Both the position numbers and the translations under genes were made by a program. Source: Alphaproteobacteria bacterium (GTDB lineage Bacteria; Pseudomonadota; Alphaproteobacteria; Micavibrionales; Micavibrionaceae). From it: 64,000 nt of DNA. The stretch spans positions 248,001 to 312,000 of the forward strand of contig JAJFGS010000011.1 of the NCBI GenBank assembly GCA_021775995.1, given 5' to 3'. The notes under the pieces were generated by a model. That model saw nothing but the letters and a program-made list of their open reading frames with translations. It was not told the origin of the DNA and ran no database searches. How positions within the stretch are numbered: the first letter of the stretch is position 1; the number at the start of each line of letters is the position of its first letter. Of the stretch, positions 45,373 to 54,636 are shown in pieces.

Positions 45373-46947
45373 TTACCGTTTAGAGCTTAAATAACGGCGC
45401 TCCAAGTGCTTCATTAAGGCATCAGAATTTAACTCATGCCCTGTAATATCTTTGATTGTTTCAAAAGTTCCCTTACTGCGACCTTGAGAATGGATATTGT
45501 CTTTAATCCAATTTCCAACCACAGATAAATTACCTTTTTGAATCTGTGATGGTAAATCTTTGATGTTATCATAAAGTGTTTCGTGCAACTGCGCTGCAAT
45601 GATATGCGACAAAGTATTCGTTGGAATAAAACCAAAGCGACCTGTAAACCAATCTGGATTTTGTAGAGCACCCTCTTTTAAAGATTTAGGTTCAACACCT
45701 AATAATTCTTTACTCTCTTTATTCCAACGCGCTGGAATATCTTTAACTTCTAAATCACCATTAATTAAATCACGTTCTATACGGTAACGTAAAATATCAT
45801 GAAAAATTTTGCTTAATTCATCAGCATCGTTACGCACTGTTGTTGCATTAATAACTTTTTTCAATTGATATAAATTTTCTGGCTCGAACGATTTATTTTT
45901 AAATTGGCGGAACACGCCTTCGGCACGAACAGAAATAAAATCAAAAAATTGTGGCGTACGTCCAATGATTGTGCCGTATAAAAGGCTTAAGCTGTTGAGC
46001 ATAATCGCGCCTTGGTCTTGCCCGACAGGTTGTGTAATCCAATCATCTGGCAAGTTCTGGTAATAAAGGCCGCGTGCCCCTTGGTATAAAGTATCATCAA
46101 GAGAATCAAGGAAGTTATTGCTATCCCCGCAACGCACCAAAATTCTCACATCTTCTGGGTTTCCGCCTGTCATAGGCGATAAATTAGAGACATATAAGCC
46201 GCCCCGATTAAAATCAAAACCCATAATTTCAAGAACAGTGCGGTTTAACCACATTTGATCCGCTTTAGAAAAATCACCGTCTAATGGAATACCTTTTTCT
46301 TCAGATTTTTGTTTTTCTAAGGCTTCGGTATAAAGCTTTTTTAATGGTTCTAATAAACCATCATAAAGATCGTCCATTTGGCGATCTGAAATATCACTCG
46401 CATAACCCATTAATAAGGCACGATAAGGCGTTGGTGTGTTAAATTTCTTTTGTTTGTGCTTCGCAATTTTACGGTAAAGATCAACAACTTTTTCTATATA
46501 AGGTTGTGCGTCTTCCCAACTATTTTTTTTCATGGCGGCGACATGCATTTTACGCCCCTCATTGGCAACTTGAACCGAAGCAATATAAAGATCTGGCGGC
46601 AGTGCCGATAAGTGAGAATGAATGCGGCGCATTTCAATTAAATTTTCTTGATCCCATGCATTCCATTTATCAGGATTTTTTGCGGCATCTTTTTCTACTT
46701 TTTCAAGCAAGTTTGTCACAGTTGGTGTTGTTGTTTCGGCATAAATACGTTTTGTAATGGATGAAATATCATTGATGCGGCGTTTTAAGCTTCCCGTTGG
46801 CATGGCCGTCATCATATCAATAGCCAGTGTATTGCGGATAGAAAACATGGTATTTAAGTTCGAGAAATAGAACTTTAAATCATTATATCCAGCGGCAGGT
46901 TCTGCGACTGTTGAAAGCTTTGCCCCTTTATTATTTGTGTCTATCAT
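45373..46947 (-). CDS. M32 carboxypeptidase homologue lacking the zinc motif (probable pseudoenzyme)
   Basis: ATG 46947 is preceded by GAGGG and gives 524 residues; a start at 46968 has no such site. The fold-level landmarks of M32 carboxypeptidases are present: GFDFNRGGLYVS, DVRILVR, LPDDWITQPVG and GRTPQFFDF, and overall length fits. The HExxH zinc site expected before GLYYQNLP reads YQGAR (about 288-292), and the third-ligand segment, normally HESQS, reads MLNSLS. All metal ligands are therefore lost while the frame is intact. It is probably a folded non-catalytic protein. No signal peptide. Confidence 0.8.
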   Translation of the reverse strand: MIDTNNKGAKLSTVAEPAAGYNDLKFYFSNLNTMFSIRNTLAIDMMTAMPTGSLKRRINDISSITKRIYAETTTPTVTNLLEKVEKDAAKNPDKWNAWDQENLIEMRRIHSHLSALPPDLYIASVQVANEGRKMHVAAMKKNSWEDAQPYIEKVVDLYRKIAKHKQKKFNTPTPYRALLMGYASDISDRQMDDLYDGLLEPLKKLYTEALEKQKSEEKGIPLDGDFSKADQMWLNRTVLEIMGFDFNRGGLYVSNLSPMTGGNPEDVRILVRCGDSNNFLDSLDDTLYQGARGLYYQNLPDDWITQPVGQDQGAIMLNSLSLLYGTIIGRTPQFFDFISVRAEGVFRQFKNKSFEPENLYQLKKVINATTVRNDADELSKIFHDILRYRIERDLINGDLEVKDIPARWNKESKELLGVEPKSLKEGALQNPDWFTGRFGFIPTNTLSHIIAAQLHETLYDNIKDLPSQIQKGNLSVVGNWIKDNIHSQGRSKGTFETIKDITGHELNSDALMKHLERRYLSSKR

Positions 46948-47070
46948 GTATTTATCCCTCAATTGCATTTATAATAAATTTATCATGAGTATAGCTTCTC
47001 TTAATCAGGTTAAGAATGTTTTAATGTCATGAGATTAAAATAAATTATCTTATTATAGGGTTATGAATAG

Positions 47071-47319
47071 ATGTTCTGGAAAAAGAAAAAGGTTCAAGAA
47101 ACCAAGAAAAAACCGAGTCGTGAAGACATAATAAAGCAGGCTCAATTATCTGCGCAGGCAAAGCGCGAAGAAATTGGTAGTGAAACGCTGGATGCTATTC
47201 GTGAGGCTATCATGAAAAAAGAAAATAGTGCCTTGGCAAAAGCACAAAAGGAAATTAAAGGTGCAGATGTTGATAAAGTTTTGGACAATCTATCCATATG
47301 GTTACGTGATAAGGAATAG
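47071..47319 (+). CDS. Small conserved charged protein
   Basis: The protein has 82 residues, begins MFWKKKKVQ and has two predicted helices (SREDIIKQAQLSAQAKREEIG and AREAIMKKEN-like segment), ending WLRDKE. Small proteins with this layout occur in other alphaproteobacteria, but I know of no function. It is divergent from the M32 homologue across about 120 bases. Confidence 0.6.
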   Translation: MFWKKKKVQETKKKPSREDIIKQAQLSAQAKREEIGSETLDAIREAIMKKENSALAKAQKEIKGADVDKVLDNLSIWLRDKE

Positions 47320-47386
47320 AAACACTAGTTATTTTACTTTATAATTCGTGATGTATTTTAATTTGTAAAAATAGAAAGAAATATTA

Positions 47387-49165
47387 ATGCCCGTTTATTC
47401 TGCCCCCATGGAAAATATAAAATTTATTCTGCACGATGTTTTGGGTGCAGAAAGCCTGACTGAAATTCCTGGATTTGAAGAGGCAACGCCCGATCTGGTA
47501 GATCAAATTTTAGAAGAGGGCGCAAAAATTTGTGAATCTGTTTTATTTCCCCTTAATCAAAGTGGTGATGAAGAAAGCTGTATTTTTAAAGATGGTGATG
47601 TGACAACACCAAAAGGTTTTAAAGAAGCGTATGATGAATTTACGCAAGGTGGTTGGTGTGGTGTTTCTGCGGATCCGGAATATGGTGGTATGGGATTACC
47701 GATGCTCGTTAATACAGTCATGCAGGAAATGATTTGTTCTGCAAATTTTTCTTTTGGCATGTATCCAGGCCTATCACAAGGAGCGTATGAGGCTCTTCAC
47801 CACTTTGGGACGCCTGAACAAAAACAAACATATCTACCAAAATTGGTAACAGGAGAATGGTCAGGTACGATGTGCTTAACAGAGCCACATTGTGGGACTG
47901 ACCTAGGCCTTATCCGTTCTAAAGCAGTTTCTAATGACGATGGTTCTTTTAATATTACAGGGACAAAGATTTTTATTTCTGCTGGCGAGCATGACTTAAC
48001 GAGCAATATTATACATCTTGTTTTGGCGCGTCTTCCCGATGCGCCAGAAGGTGTTAAGGGAATTTCACTTTTTGTTGTGCCGAAATTTTTACCAGAAGAT
48101 ATGTCGCGTAACCCAATTAATTGTGGGTCTATCGAACATAAAATGGGTATTAAAGCATCTAGTACGTGCGTTATGAATTTAGAAGAGGCAAAAGGTTGGC
48201 TTGTTGGCAAACCCCATAAAGGTTTAAAGGCGATGTTTGTGATGATGAACGCGGCGCGTTTGGGTGTGGCGATGCAAGGGTTAGGTATTGCGGAAGTATC
48301 TTATCAAAATGCGCTGGCCTATGCCAAAGACCGTCTTCAAATGCGGGCTCTTGACGGGGCTAAGTCTCCTGATAAGCCTGCTGACCCTATCATTGTCCAT
48401 CCTGACGTACGTCGTATGTTGCTGACCTCTAAGGCGTTTTGTGAAGGGGGGCGCGCTTTATCTTATTGGGTCGGTATGAATTTAGATATTTCACTTCATC
48501 ATCCTGATTCAGATAAAAAGCAAGAGGCTGATGATTTAGTTCAATTGTTAACGCCAATTTTAAAAGCGTATCAAACTGATATGGGTTTTGAAGTATCATC
48601 TTTGGCAATGCAAGTGCATGGCGGTCATGGTTATATTGCCGAATATGGTGTCGAACAATATACTCGTGATGCACGTATTGCGATGATCTATGAAGGAACA
48701 AACGGTATTCAAGCGTTGGACTTGGTTGGGCGTAAAATGGGCGCACATATGGGACGCTATTTGCGCCGCTTCTTCCATCCAGTCAGCCAGTTTATCGAAG
48801 AAAACCAGACCAATGCTGACCTCCAAGAATTTATTTTTCCTTTGGCTAAATCCTTTGCCAAGCTACAACAATCAACCGCTATTATTGCCCAAAAGGGCTT
48901 GAAAGACCCAGTGGAGGCGGGCGCAGCCTCCGTTGATTACTTGCGCCAATTTGCGTTGGTGGCGATGGGCTATATGTGGATTCAAATGGCCAAAGTTGCC
49001 CAAGAAAAAGTAGCAGAGGGTGCGGACAATAAAAAATTCTATGACTCTAAAATTAAAACGGCGCAGTTTTTCTTTGCGCGGATGCTTCCCGAATCCGATT
49101 GGCATTTTAAAGCCATCATGTCTGGCAAGGATAGTTTGATGTCTTTGGAAGAAGGGGAGTTTTAA
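47387..49165 (+). CDS. Acyl-CoA dehydrogenase (DmdC/FadE-like, long form)
   Basis: The protein has 592 residues, the size of long acyl-CoA dehydrogenases. Motifs are GWCGVSADPEYGGMGLP, CLTEPHCGTDLGLI (FAD and substrate), KMGIKASSTC and the catalytic-Glu region MIYEGTNGIQALDLVGRKM. The C-terminal 140 residues form the extra helical domain of this subfamily. It introduces the double bond in the first step of beta-oxidation and complements fadA/fadB 4-6 kb upstream. The exact substrate (fatty acyl or methylthioacryloyl type) is not determinable. Confidence 0.9.
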   Translation: MPVYSAPMENIKFILHDVLGAESLTEIPGFEEATPDLVDQILEEGAKICESVLFPLNQSGDEESCIFKDGDVTTPKGFKEAYDEFTQGGWCGVSADPEYGGMGLPMLVNTVMQEMICSANFSFGMYPGLSQGAYEALHHFGTPEQKQTYLPKLVTGEWSGTMCLTEPHCGTDLGLIRSKAVSNDDGSFNITGTKIFISAGEHDLTSNIIHLVLARLPDAPEGVKGISLFVVPKFLPEDMSRNPINCGSIEHKMGIKASSTCVMNLEEAKGWLVGKPHKGLKAMFVMMNAARLGVAMQGLGIAEVSYQNALAYAKDRLQMRALDGAKSPDKPADPIIVHPDVRRMLLTSKAFCEGGRALSYWVGMNLDISLHHPDSDKKQEADDLVQLLTPILKAYQTDMGFEVSSLAMQVHGGHGYIAEYGVEQYTRDARIAMIYEGTNGIQALDLVGRKMGAHMGRYLRRFFHPVSQFIEENQTNADLQEFIFPLAKSFAKLQQSTAIIAQKGLKDPVEAGAASVDYLRQFALVAMGYMWIQMAKVAQEKVAEGADNKKFYDSKIKTAQFFFARMLPESDWHFKAIMSGKDSLMSLEEGEF

Positions 49166-49168
49166 AAA

Positions 49169-49615
49169 ATGATAGAAGATAATATACCTTCTTTTCAAAA
49201 GATTAATTCGGCCATTGATGAAGGTTTTTCAATGGCTGGAAAGTTGATTGAAAGTGAGAAAAATGAAAAATTGCAGGGTATATTCCTTCGCACTTTTCGT
49301 ATGGCCGATAGATTTTTAGATAATTTTGATGCCAAAAAATTTGAAGAGCGTAAAAACAATGATAAGCCACTTGAGGGAATGAAACTTATGTTGTTGGGTG
49401 CTTTTGAATCTGTATCTTGCCTTGTACATTTAAATAAAAATGGATGTTTGGGAAGGGATGAGGATGTGAGGGTGCAATATGATCGCCTAGTGCCTGCTTT
49501 TCAGGTTTATTCTACCCAAGTATGTGGCATGAATGTAAAAGAAAGGGAAGTTATAGAATATACAAGGCTTGCCTTAGAAAAAATAAATTTCTCTGAAGCT
49601 AGATTGACGGCGTAA
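49169..49615 (+). CDS. Hypothetical helical protein between acyl-CoA dehydrogenase and panC
   Basis: The protein has 148 residues, all helical by composition, no signal peptide. It starts four bases after the dehydrogenase gene and ends one base before panC, so all three are likely one transcript. Segments such as FLRTFRMADRFLDNFDAKKFEER and ENEVIEYTRLALEKINF give no known family. Function unknown. Confidence 0.65.
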   Translation: MIEDNIPSFQKINSAIDEGFSMAGKLIESEKNEKLQGIFLRTFRMADRFLDNFDAKKFEERKNNDKPLEGMKLMLLGAFESVSCLVHLNKNGCLGRDEDVRVQYDRLVPAFQVYSTQVCGMNVKEREVIEYTRLALEKINFSEARLTA

Positions 49616-49616
49616 T

Positions 49617-50423
49617 ATGCATGTCATAAAAAATATAGATAACTTACGCCTGTGGCGTGATGGATTAAAAGAAAAGGGTGAAACTTTATCTTTTGTTCCA
49701 ACGATGGGGGCTTTACATGATGGTCATTTGTCTCTTGTCAAAGAAGGATTAAAACAGTGCGATAATGTTATCGTCAGTATCTTTGTAAACCCCACACAAT
49801 TTGCCCCCCATGAAGATTTTGATTCCTATCCCCGTACCATAGAAGATGATATTAAAAAGCTTCAAAACATCGGTGTACAGGCGGTTTGGTTGCCAAATAT
49901 TGATGATATTTACCCCAATGGTGCTCAATCAGATATTCATATTGATGGTGTGTCTGAGCCCTTAGAAGGCGAATTTCGCCCCCATTTTTTTGATGGTGTT
50001 GCCACTGTTGTTGCTCGATTATTGCGTCTTGTTAATCCGACCGTCGCTTTGTTTGGTGAAAAAGATTTTCAACAATTACAGGTTATTAAAAAAATGGTAC
50101 ATCAAGAAAATATTGATGTAGAAATTATTGGGGCGCCGATTATGCGCGATGAAAATGGATTGGCATTATCCTCTCGTAATATTTATTTAAGTGCAGAAGA
50201 ATATAAAACTGCAATTCAGCTCAATAAAATTTTAGGAGAAGTCGCCAATGATCAATTGGATGAATCAAGTGCTACTCAAAAATTATTAAATGTGGGTTTT
50301 GATAAAGTTGATTATTGTACGGTACGAAATTCTGAAACTTTTGAGTTAGAGCCGCCGAATAGAGTATTGGCAGCTGTTTGGCTTGGCGAAACAAGATTAA
50401 TTGATAATATGGCGATAAGGTAA
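49617..50423 (+). CDS. panC: Pantothenate synthetase
   Basis: The protein has 268 residues. Motifs are PTMGALHDGHLSLV (ATP site), IFVNPTQFAPHEDF, GEKDFQQLQVI and LSSRNIYLS. It joins pantoate and beta-alanine to make pantothenate, the coenzyme A precursor. No panB or panD is near. The start directly follows the previous stop. Confidence 0.96.
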   Translation: MHVIKNIDNLRLWRDGLKEKGETLSFVPTMGALHDGHLSLVKEGLKQCDNVIVSIFVNPTQFAPHEDFDSYPRTIEDDIKKLQNIGVQAVWLPNIDDIYPNGAQSDIHIDGVSEPLEGEFRPHFFDGVATVVARLLRLVNPTVALFGEKDFQQLQVIKKMVHQENIDVEIIGAPIMRDENGLALSSRNIYLSAEEYKTAIQLNKILGEVANDQLDESSATQKLLNVGFDKVDYCTVRNSETFELEPPNRVLAAVWLGETRLIDNMAIR

Positions 50424-50427
50424 AACA

Positions 50428-50521
50428 TTGTCATCGCCTGAATTTTGTGGAATAAAATTCTAGGGCGATCCAGTTTAATATAAAGATTCCCTTAGAATTA
50501 CTGTGCAATTCTAAGGAATGA
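50428..50521. repeat. Double-hairpin repeat family B, copy 1
   Basis: The element contains GAATTTTGTGGAATAAAATTC and TAGAATTACTGTGCAATTCTA as two inverted repeats, joined by AGGGCGATCC and ending AGGAATGA. A second copy in opposite orientation lies at 62682-62778. It lies just after panC and may end that transcript. Confidence 0.8.
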
Positions 50522-50537
50522 TAAAGAAGGAATCATC

Positions 50538-50840
50538 ATGTCATTAGAAAGCGTAACGGAAAATATTAAGGCAAAAATGGCTCTCGCCGCTGGTCTTGAT
50601 GCCAAAGTGAAATTTGATTTTGGGGATGATGGTCTTATCCATGTTGATTCAACGCAATCCCCACCTGAAGTTAGTCATGAAGATAAAGAAGCGGATTGTA
50701 CGCTGATATGTTCCATTGATACATTTCAAGGCTTTGTCGATGGAACAGCAGACCCAACAATGGCTTTTATGATGGGTAAATTAAAAGTTGATGGCTCTAT
50801 GGGATTGGCGATGAAATTAAATTCTATTATTGAAGATTAA
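50538..50840 (+). CDS. SCP2 sterol-carrier-like domain protein
   Basis: The 100-residue protein is a single SCP2 domain: DGLIHVDSTQSPPEV, ADCTLICSIDTFQGFVDGTADPTMAFM and KLKVDGSMGLAMKLNSI. It likely binds lipids or acyl chains, which fits the beta-oxidation genes nearby. An AAGGAATC ribosome site precedes it. It overlaps the convergent Sco gene by four bases. Confidence 0.9.
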   Translation: MSLESVTENIKAKMALAAGLDAKVKFDFGDDGLIHVDSTQSPPEVSHEDKEADCTLICSIDTFQGFVDGTADPTMAFMMGKLKVDGSMGLAMKLNSIIED

Positions 50841-51445
50841 GATTGATAGTTTTGAATGACTTTTACCATCTCTTCAATTGTATCATCGGCTTTAAAGATA
50901 CGAATAAGGCTGTTATCAGGTCCCATAAAATAAATAAAAGAAGAATGATCCATTGTGTAATCATTCATATCCTCTTCTTGAGCTTTTGCCGCGTAAATTT
51001 TATACGCTTTTTTTGCAACTTCTATTTGTTTCACCGTGCCTGTCAAACCGATTAAACGCGGGTGAAATAACTCAACATACTCTTTCATGGTTGTTATGGT
51101 ATCGCGTTCCGGATCAACCGTAATAAAGATAGGCTGTATAATATCGCCTGCCGCTCCTAATTCTTTTAAAACACTTGAAATACGCTGTAATTCCGTCGGA
51201 CAGATGGCAGGGCAATAGGTAAAACCAAAATAAATCAGGCGATATTGATTGTCGAAATTTTTTTCGGTAACCGTTTTTCCTAAATGATTGGTGAGGGTGA
51301 ATGCCCCACCAAAATTTTTAGCAACAACAGAATTATGATTGGCTGATGCCACTTCATCCTTTATTTGATAAGAGGTAATGGCAACTGCAATGGCAGCCCC
51401 AACAAGAATTGTTATAAATAATCGAATGATGCGTGTCTTCGTCAT
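50837..51445 (-). CDS. Sco1/SenC-type copper and redox protein
   Basis: From ATG 51445 the protein has 202 residues (a start at 51454 is possible). An N-terminal membrane anchor (about 7-26) leads to a thioredoxin-like domain with YFGFTYCPAICPTELQRI (CxxxC copper site), FITVDPERDT and the copper-binding His in DHSSFIYF. It helps insert copper into cytochrome c oxidase. No oxidase genes are in this window. Confidence 0.93.
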   Translation of the reverse strand: MTKTRIIRLFITILVGAAIAVAITSYQIKDEVASANHNSVVAKNFGGAFTLTNHLGKTVTEKNFDNQYRLIYFGFTYCPAICPTELQRISSVLKELGAAGDIIQPIFITVDPERDTITTMKEYVELFHPRLIGLTGTVKQIEVAKKAYKIYAAKAQEEDMNDYTMDHSSFIYFMGPDNSLIRIFKADDTIEEMVKVIQNYQS

Positions 51446-51476
51446 GCAGTACATCTAGCATGAATAGTCATGCGCT

Positions 51477-51545
51477 GTAACCCCGTTTTTAGAACAGGGT
51501 CTCCAAAGGTAAAGAAAAGACCCCGCAATAAATGCGGGGTTTCAC
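51477..51545. repeat. Double-hairpin repeat family A, copy 3
   Basis: This copy is the most diverged: GTAACCCCG at the left, CGGGGTTTCAC at the right, with AGACCCCGC in the middle. It fills the gap between phoH (stop at 51554) and the Sco gene, and its stem may end the phoH transcript. Confidence 0.75.
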
Positions 51546-51553
51546 CGAGTATT

Positions 51554-52324
51554 TTATAAAACAGTCAGCATTTCTGCAACGAGAGGGTGGCGGACAATAT
51601 CTTCTGCGCCTAATTCGCAAACCGCTACATTTTTAAGAGGTTTCATACGGTTTATTATATCTGATAAGCCAGAGACTCCTGAAAGTAGATCGCTTTGGTC
51701 AGGGTCACCTGTGACAATCATGGTGGAATGCCAGCCAAGACGTGATAAAAGCATTTTGAGCTGCCCATAGGTACAGTTTTGTGCCTCATCAATAACAACG
51801 TAGGAGTTGTTAAGCGTACGTCCCCGCATAAAGCCAACAGGGGCGATTTCAATGGTGCCATCGCTTAAGTATTGGCGTACTTTTTTGCCGCCCATACGAT
51901 CACCCAGAGCGTCATAAAGAGGGCGTAAGTAAGGCGCCATTTTCTCATCTAGTCCACCTGGAAGATATCCAATAGATTCTCCTGCTTCCATGGCTGGGCG
52001 GGAAAGAATAATCCGCTCTACCTCGCCTTTTTCTAGGGCTTCAACAGCTTTTGATATGGCAATATAGGTTTTCCCTGTCCCTGCAGGGCCAACGGCAAGG
52101 GTTAAGTTATATTCTTCAATAGCCTGCATTAATTTGGCTTGTCCTTCTGATCGTGGCTTAATATTTTTCACGTATTTTTTGTCACGCCGCCCATCAATGG
52201 CATTGTCTAAAGGGTGCCAGTCACTTCCGCCCGTTTTTCGTGGCGCACCATCTTTTTCAAAATAGGGATTTACAACATTGTCGCGGTGGTTGTTCCTATT
52301 GTTATGGTGTTTTTTCTTGGACAT
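51554..52324 (-). CDS. phoH: PhoH-like ATPase
   Basis: The protein has 256 residues, preceded by AAGGAG. After a basic, His/Asn-rich lead (1-50) comes the P-loop domain with AVGPAGTGKTYIA (Walker A, about 77-89), SRPAMEAGESIGYLPG and VVIDEAQN (Walker B), and IVTGDPDQSDL. The family binds ATP and is linked to RNA metabolism and phosphate or stress responses. The N-terminus is shorter than in PhoL-type proteins of the ybeY operon. Confidence 0.92.
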   Translation of the reverse strand: MSKKKHHNNRNNHRDNVVNPYFEKDGAPRKTGGSDWHPLDNAIDGRRDKKYVKNIKPRSEGQAKLMQAIEEYNLTLAVGPAGTGKTYIAISKAVEALEKGEVERIILSRPAMEAGESIGYLPGGLDEKMAPYLRPLYDALGDRMGGKKVRQYLSDGTIEIAPVGFMRGRTLNNSYVVIDEAQNCTYGQLKMLLSRLGWHSTMIVTGDPDQSDLLSGVSGLSDIINRMKPLKNVAVCELGAEDIVRHPLVAEMLTVL

Positions 52325-52364
52325 GAATGACTCCTTCAGTTGGGGTTAAATTAAAAACAGGCAA

Positions 52365-52394
52365 TAAAAAAGCCGCTGGCAAACGCTGCGGCTT
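52365..52394 (-). terminator. Intrinsic terminator upstream of phoH
   Basis: AAGCCGC (52370-52376) pairs with GCGGCTT (52388-52394) with a run of A on both sides; on the minus strand the stem is followed by five to six T. It separates phoH from what lies upstream. Confidence 0.75.
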
Positions 52395-52489
52395 AAAAAA
52401 ATCTTACTGTGTTCATTAAGTGACATGCGCCACCCAATGGGTTAATTTCTAAATGTTCATAGACATGATATTTCAAGGAGAACCCTTGT

Positions 52490-52552
52490 ATGAGAGTATT
52501 TAACGTTTCTGATGACTATTATATCAAAAAAATGGGATGTTTTCTACATTAA
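52490..52552 (+). CDS. Possible 20-residue peptide with hairpin over its ribosome site
   Basis: ATG 52490 gives 20 codons (MRVFNVSDDY at the start). An AAGGAG site lies ten bases before it and sits inside a CAAGG/CCTTG inverted repeat, which could hide it. Nothing homologous is known to me. It lies in the 361-base gap between phoH and nrdB, otherwise holding only two terminators. Confidence 0.25.
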   Translation: MRVFNVSDDYYIKKMGCFLH

Positions 52553-52606
52553 TATAATGTGCAAAAGAGTTTTGTTTGCTTGAAGTATAGGAAACTTAAC
52601 AAAAAT

Positions 52607-52642
52607 GAAAAACCGCCTCCCTGATTTATTGAAGGGAGGCGG
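52607..52642 (-). terminator. Intrinsic terminator of nrdB
   Basis: CCGCCTCCC (52613-52621) and GGGAGGCGG (52634-52642) form a perfect nine-pair stem with a 12-base loop; the minus strand continues with T-rich sequence. It lies about 45 bases after nrdB. Confidence 0.85.
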
Positions 52643-52685
52643 CTATAATTAAGTAAACCCAATATTACATAGAGAACATAATTCT

Positions 52686-53726
52686 TTAGGCGGCTATATC
52701 TTCTTTGCCGCTTGGGTCTGTTGGATTAAAGGCATCTTCTGCAAAAACATCTTCCCAACTTCCTTCTGTGGATGCCTTGGAATATTCTGTCGCACGACTT
52801 TCAAAGAAGTTGGCGTGCTCTGCACCATTTAACATTTCATCCATCCAGGGCAGAGGATTTTTCTTAACATCATAAATAGGGTCAAGGTTTAGTTGTTGTA
52901 GACGACGATTCCCAATGAAGCGGATATATTGTTTGACATCATCTGGTGTCATTCCTTCAATGGGTCCCATTTCAAAACAAAGATCAATAAAGGCATCTTC
53001 ATGTTCAACGGTGACTTTACAGCTTTCAACAATTTCTGCTTTTAATTCATCATCCCAAATATCAGGGTTCTCATCAATGAAGGTATTGAACAGTTTAATC
53101 ATAGATAGGCAGTGCAATGTTTCGTCACGGACGGACCATGTAATAATTTGTCCCATGCCTTTCATTTTATTGAAACGTGGGAAGTTCATCAAAATTGCAA
53201 AAGAGGCAAACAACGCCAGACCTTCCGTGAAGGCACCAAACATCGCCATTGTTCGGGCAATATCACGGCGGCTACCCATTGAAGCATCTTGTAAGATATC
53301 AAATTTATCTTTCATTTCTTTATATTCTAAGAAAGCTTCGTACTCTGTTTCCGGCATTCCCAGTGTATCAAGAAGGTGGGAGTAAGCAGCGATGTGAACT
53401 GTTTCAATATTTGAAAATGCCGCCAACATCATTTGCACTTCAACGGGACCAAATACTTGGCTGTAATGTTTCATGTAACAATTATTGACTTCCACATCGG
53501 CTTGCGTGAAAAAGCGGAAAATTTGTGTCATCAGATTGGTTTCGGCTGGTGTTAAGTTCTTTTTCCAGTCACGAATGTCTTCCGCCATCGGCACTTCTTC
53601 AGGTAACCAATGCACACGTTGTTGTGTTAACCATGCCTCATAACACCAGGGATATTTAAATGGCTTATAAATATGACGTTCTTTGAGAAGGGGTGAGTTT
53701 TCTATTTCTTGTTGTGTAAGTGCCAT
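52686..53726 (-). CDS. nrdB: Class Ia ribonucleotide reductase small subunit
   Basis: The protein has 346 residues with AGGAGAAAAACC just before ATG. Diiron ligands are seen in TQADVEVNNCY, SNIETVHIAAYSHLL, FTEGLALFASF and SVRDETLHCLSM. It carries the tyrosyl radical cofactor and works with NrdA. It is separated from nrdA by msrB and a small DUF3892-like gene, an unusual but not rare split. It is the last gene before the terminator at 52613. Confidence 0.95.
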   Translation of the reverse strand: MALTQQEIENSPLLKERHIYKPFKYPWCYEAWLTQQRVHWLPEEVPMAEDIRDWKKNLTPAETNLMTQIFRFFTQADVEVNNCYMKHYSQVFGPVEVQMMLAAFSNIETVHIAAYSHLLDTLGMPETEYEAFLEYKEMKDKFDILQDASMGSRRDIARTMAMFGAFTEGLALFASFAILMNFPRFNKMKGMGQIITWSVRDETLHCLSMIKLFNTFIDENPDIWDDELKAEIVESCKVTVEHEDAFIDLCFEMGPIEGMTPDDVKQYIRFIGNRRLQQLNLDPIYDVKKNPLPWMDEMLNGAEHANFFESRATEYSKASTEGSWEDVFAEDAFNPTDPSGKEDIAA

Positions 53727-53961
53727 GGTTTTTCTCCTGTAGAATTGTTCGAAATCAGTCGTATTATTTTTAAATATGCTTTTGATTGTAAGATTAAAAA
53801 CAATGAATCCGAGTCAATGAATCGATTCGCCCACAGCTTTCCAATAAAACAATAAAAAGAAATAAGTATCCATGCCTTCGAATAAGGCATAAATCTAATA
53901 TATAGTATGTTTGTTGTTTTTAAAACACTAGATGTTGTGTTTTAAGCTGTTTTTTTGAAGT

Positions 53962-54513
53962 TTATTCTGTGAATAATTTCAAAAATTGGCCGTAACCTTC
54001 TTTTTCTAAATCAGCTTTCGGAACGAATCGCATAGAAGCGGAATTGATACAATAACGCAGACCGCCTAATTCTTTTGGCCCATCATTAAAAACATGACCT
54101 AAATGCGAATCGGTTGCGCTTGATTTAACTTCTGTGCGTGTCATACCAAATTTTTTGTCCTGATGTTCATCAATCATGTGCTCTGAAATTGGTTTGGTAA
54201 AACTCGGCCAGCCTGTGCCTGACTCAAATTTATCCGTTGAGGAAAATAATGGTTCGCCGTTGATAATATCAACATAGATACCTGCCTCTTTATGATCCCA
54301 ATATTCATTATCAAACGGTTTTTCTGTTCCGCCTTCCATGGTTACTTTTTTTTGTAACGGGGTGAGGTGGTCAGTTGAGATGTCTTTCTTTGCGTCGGTT
54401 GTCATCACTTTATCTCCCGTTTTGTCGTTATCCATGGCTATTGCTGTTGCACTGACCAAAGCGATGCTACCAAGTGTCGCCAGAATAATTAATTTTATAT
54501 CGCGTATTTGCAT
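53962..54513 (-). CDS. msrB: Peptide methionine-(R)-sulfoxide reductase, exported
   Basis: The protein has 183 residues. A signal peptide or anchor (about 7-25) precedes the MsrB domain with [40 protein letters not shown] and the catalytic Cys in [11 protein letters not shown]. It repairs oxidised methionine, here in the envelope because of the leader. The zinc-binding CxxC pairs of many MsrB proteins are absent. Gaps on both sides (235 and 123 bases) suggest its own promoter. Confidence 0.93.
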   Translation of the reverse strand: MQIRDIKLIILATLGSIALVSATAIAMDNDKTGDKVMTTDAKKDISTDHLTPLQKKVTMEGGTEKPFDNEYWDHKEAGIYVDIINGEPLFSSTDKFESGTGWPSFTKPISEHMIDEHQDKKFGMTRTEVKSSATDSHLGHVFNDGPKELGGLRYCINSASMRFVPKADLEKEGYGQFLKLFTE

Positions 54514-54568
54514 GGTTAAATTCCCGATTAATTATACCATATATTCGGATGATTTTACCTATTCGTTA

Positions 54569-54598
54569 CAAAAAAGAGCCCCTTAGAGGGGGCCCTTT
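54569..54598 (-). terminator. Intrinsic terminator of the DUF3892-like gene
   Basis: On the minus strand GGGCCCC and GGGGCTC form a stem with a five-base TCTAA-type loop, followed by T residues. It lies about 40 bases after the gene at 54637. Confidence 0.75.
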
Positions 54599-54636
54599 CA
54601 TTATACTTATTCAGTTACTTAGCTTACTAAAGCTTT

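Noticed and set aside
45373-46947. Pseudogene call for the M32 homologue
   Set aside because: No frameshift or stop in 524 codons and other conserved blocks are intact, so a non-catalytic but functional protein is more likely.
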